This document shows, piece after piece, positions 20,188-20,371 of a stretch of DNA of 20,371 nt. The DNA lies in contig CAYFOO010000023.1 of NCBI GenBank assembly GCA_964344775.1, positions 1-20,371 of the forward strand, in the 5' to 3' direction. The first letter of the stretch is position 1. Each line of letters opens with the position of its first letter. The position numbers and the translations under genes are program-made. Below the pieces are notes generated by a model that had not been told where the DNA came from, did no database searches, and saw only the letters and a program-made list of their open reading frames with translations. This DNA is from CAYFMH01 sp964344775 (GTDB lineage Bacteria > Patescibacteriota > Gracilibacteria > UBA4473).

Positions 20188-20194
20188 TTATTTG

Positions 20195-20222
20195 ATAATA
20201 ATTGTTTATTTGGAAAATTCAA
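20195..20222 (-). promoter_or_regulatory. Leaderless promoter of the DUF4012 gene
   Basis: On the minus strand TTGAAT (20217-20222) is followed after 16 bp by TATTAT (20195-20200). The start codon begins 7 nt further on, so transcription and translation would begin at about the same base. Confidence 0.65.
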
Positions 20223-20371
20223 AAAGGTCGTATTCCCAAAAAATAAAAAATTAAGGCTTTCCGAGATTTTTGAAGATCAAACTGCTAAAAAGACTAAAGT
20301 CCCAGAAAAAAGTCGAGGAATCTTCCTTTTATTTTAAGGGTTCTGCCTCCAAAGTAAGATCGAAAATAATT

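Noticed and set aside
1..20371. CRISPR array, tRNA or rRNA genes
   Set aside because: I saw no regularly spaced direct repeats of CRISPR size. The only tight tandem repeat is the 7 bp unit at 5179-5212. I recognised no tRNA or rRNA segment by eye; a covariance-model scan would be decisive.
1..20371. UGA recoded as glycine (code 25)
   Set aside because: Several clear genes end at TGA at the expected C-terminus (for example 1692-1694 and the tsaB stop at 7911-7913), and conserved glycines are encoded by GGN.

Overview
The window reads as a piece of a Candidate Phyla Radiation (Patescibacteria) genome. The support is the mix of gene families: a DUF4012 protein, large low-complexity exported proteins, a degenerate 'AWSxNxGWI'-type surface repeat, a two-helix TrbC/VirB2-like membrane protein, and short, divergent housekeeping genes packed among repeats. 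Genes end normally at TGA as well as TAA and TAG, so the UGA-glycine code of Gracilibacteria/Absconditabacteria is not in use. The exact phylum cannot be fixed from this window.

Layout. 1-5500 is a cell-surface block: a Calx-beta protein, a DUF916-like protein and a six-PKD-domain protein. The last two lie between inverted copies of a ~160 bp dispersed repeat. 5494-9930 holds tRNA-modification genes (miaB; tsaB behind a sugar-phosphate isomerase-like gene), a membrane-anchored HEPN-like protein and two unknowns. 10065-11708 is an orphan HlyD/RND-type adaptor, followed by a 140 bp concentric palindrome. 11908-13909 is a VirB2-like membrane protein whose frame is broken at a run of ten G. 13910-16760 is an array of very small genes, each with its own promoter and separated by related repeat spacers: a soluble coiled-coil protein, two paralogous coiled-coil/membrane proteins, hicB with a nonsense-mutated hicA, and an overlapping pair of unknown small genes. 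16829-20187 holds a DUF2797 protein, ruvX and, convergent to it, a DUF4012 protein.

Recurring themes. (1) Several genes have a TTGNNN-N16/17-TANNNT-like promoter whose -10 box lies 7-10 nt before the ATG, with no Shine-Dalgarno sequence, suggesting leaderless mRNAs. (2) Homopolymer runs (G8, A8, G10) sit in genes for exported proteins, and two of them coincide with broken frames, suggesting phase variation or slippage. (3) Perfect palindromes with AGACG...CGTCT or similar ends lie inside the coding frames of miaB (twice), tsaB and ruvX. (4) The small-gene array looks like a set of exchangeable cassettes. It is the best candidate here for an undescribed system, although no recombinase is visible in the window.
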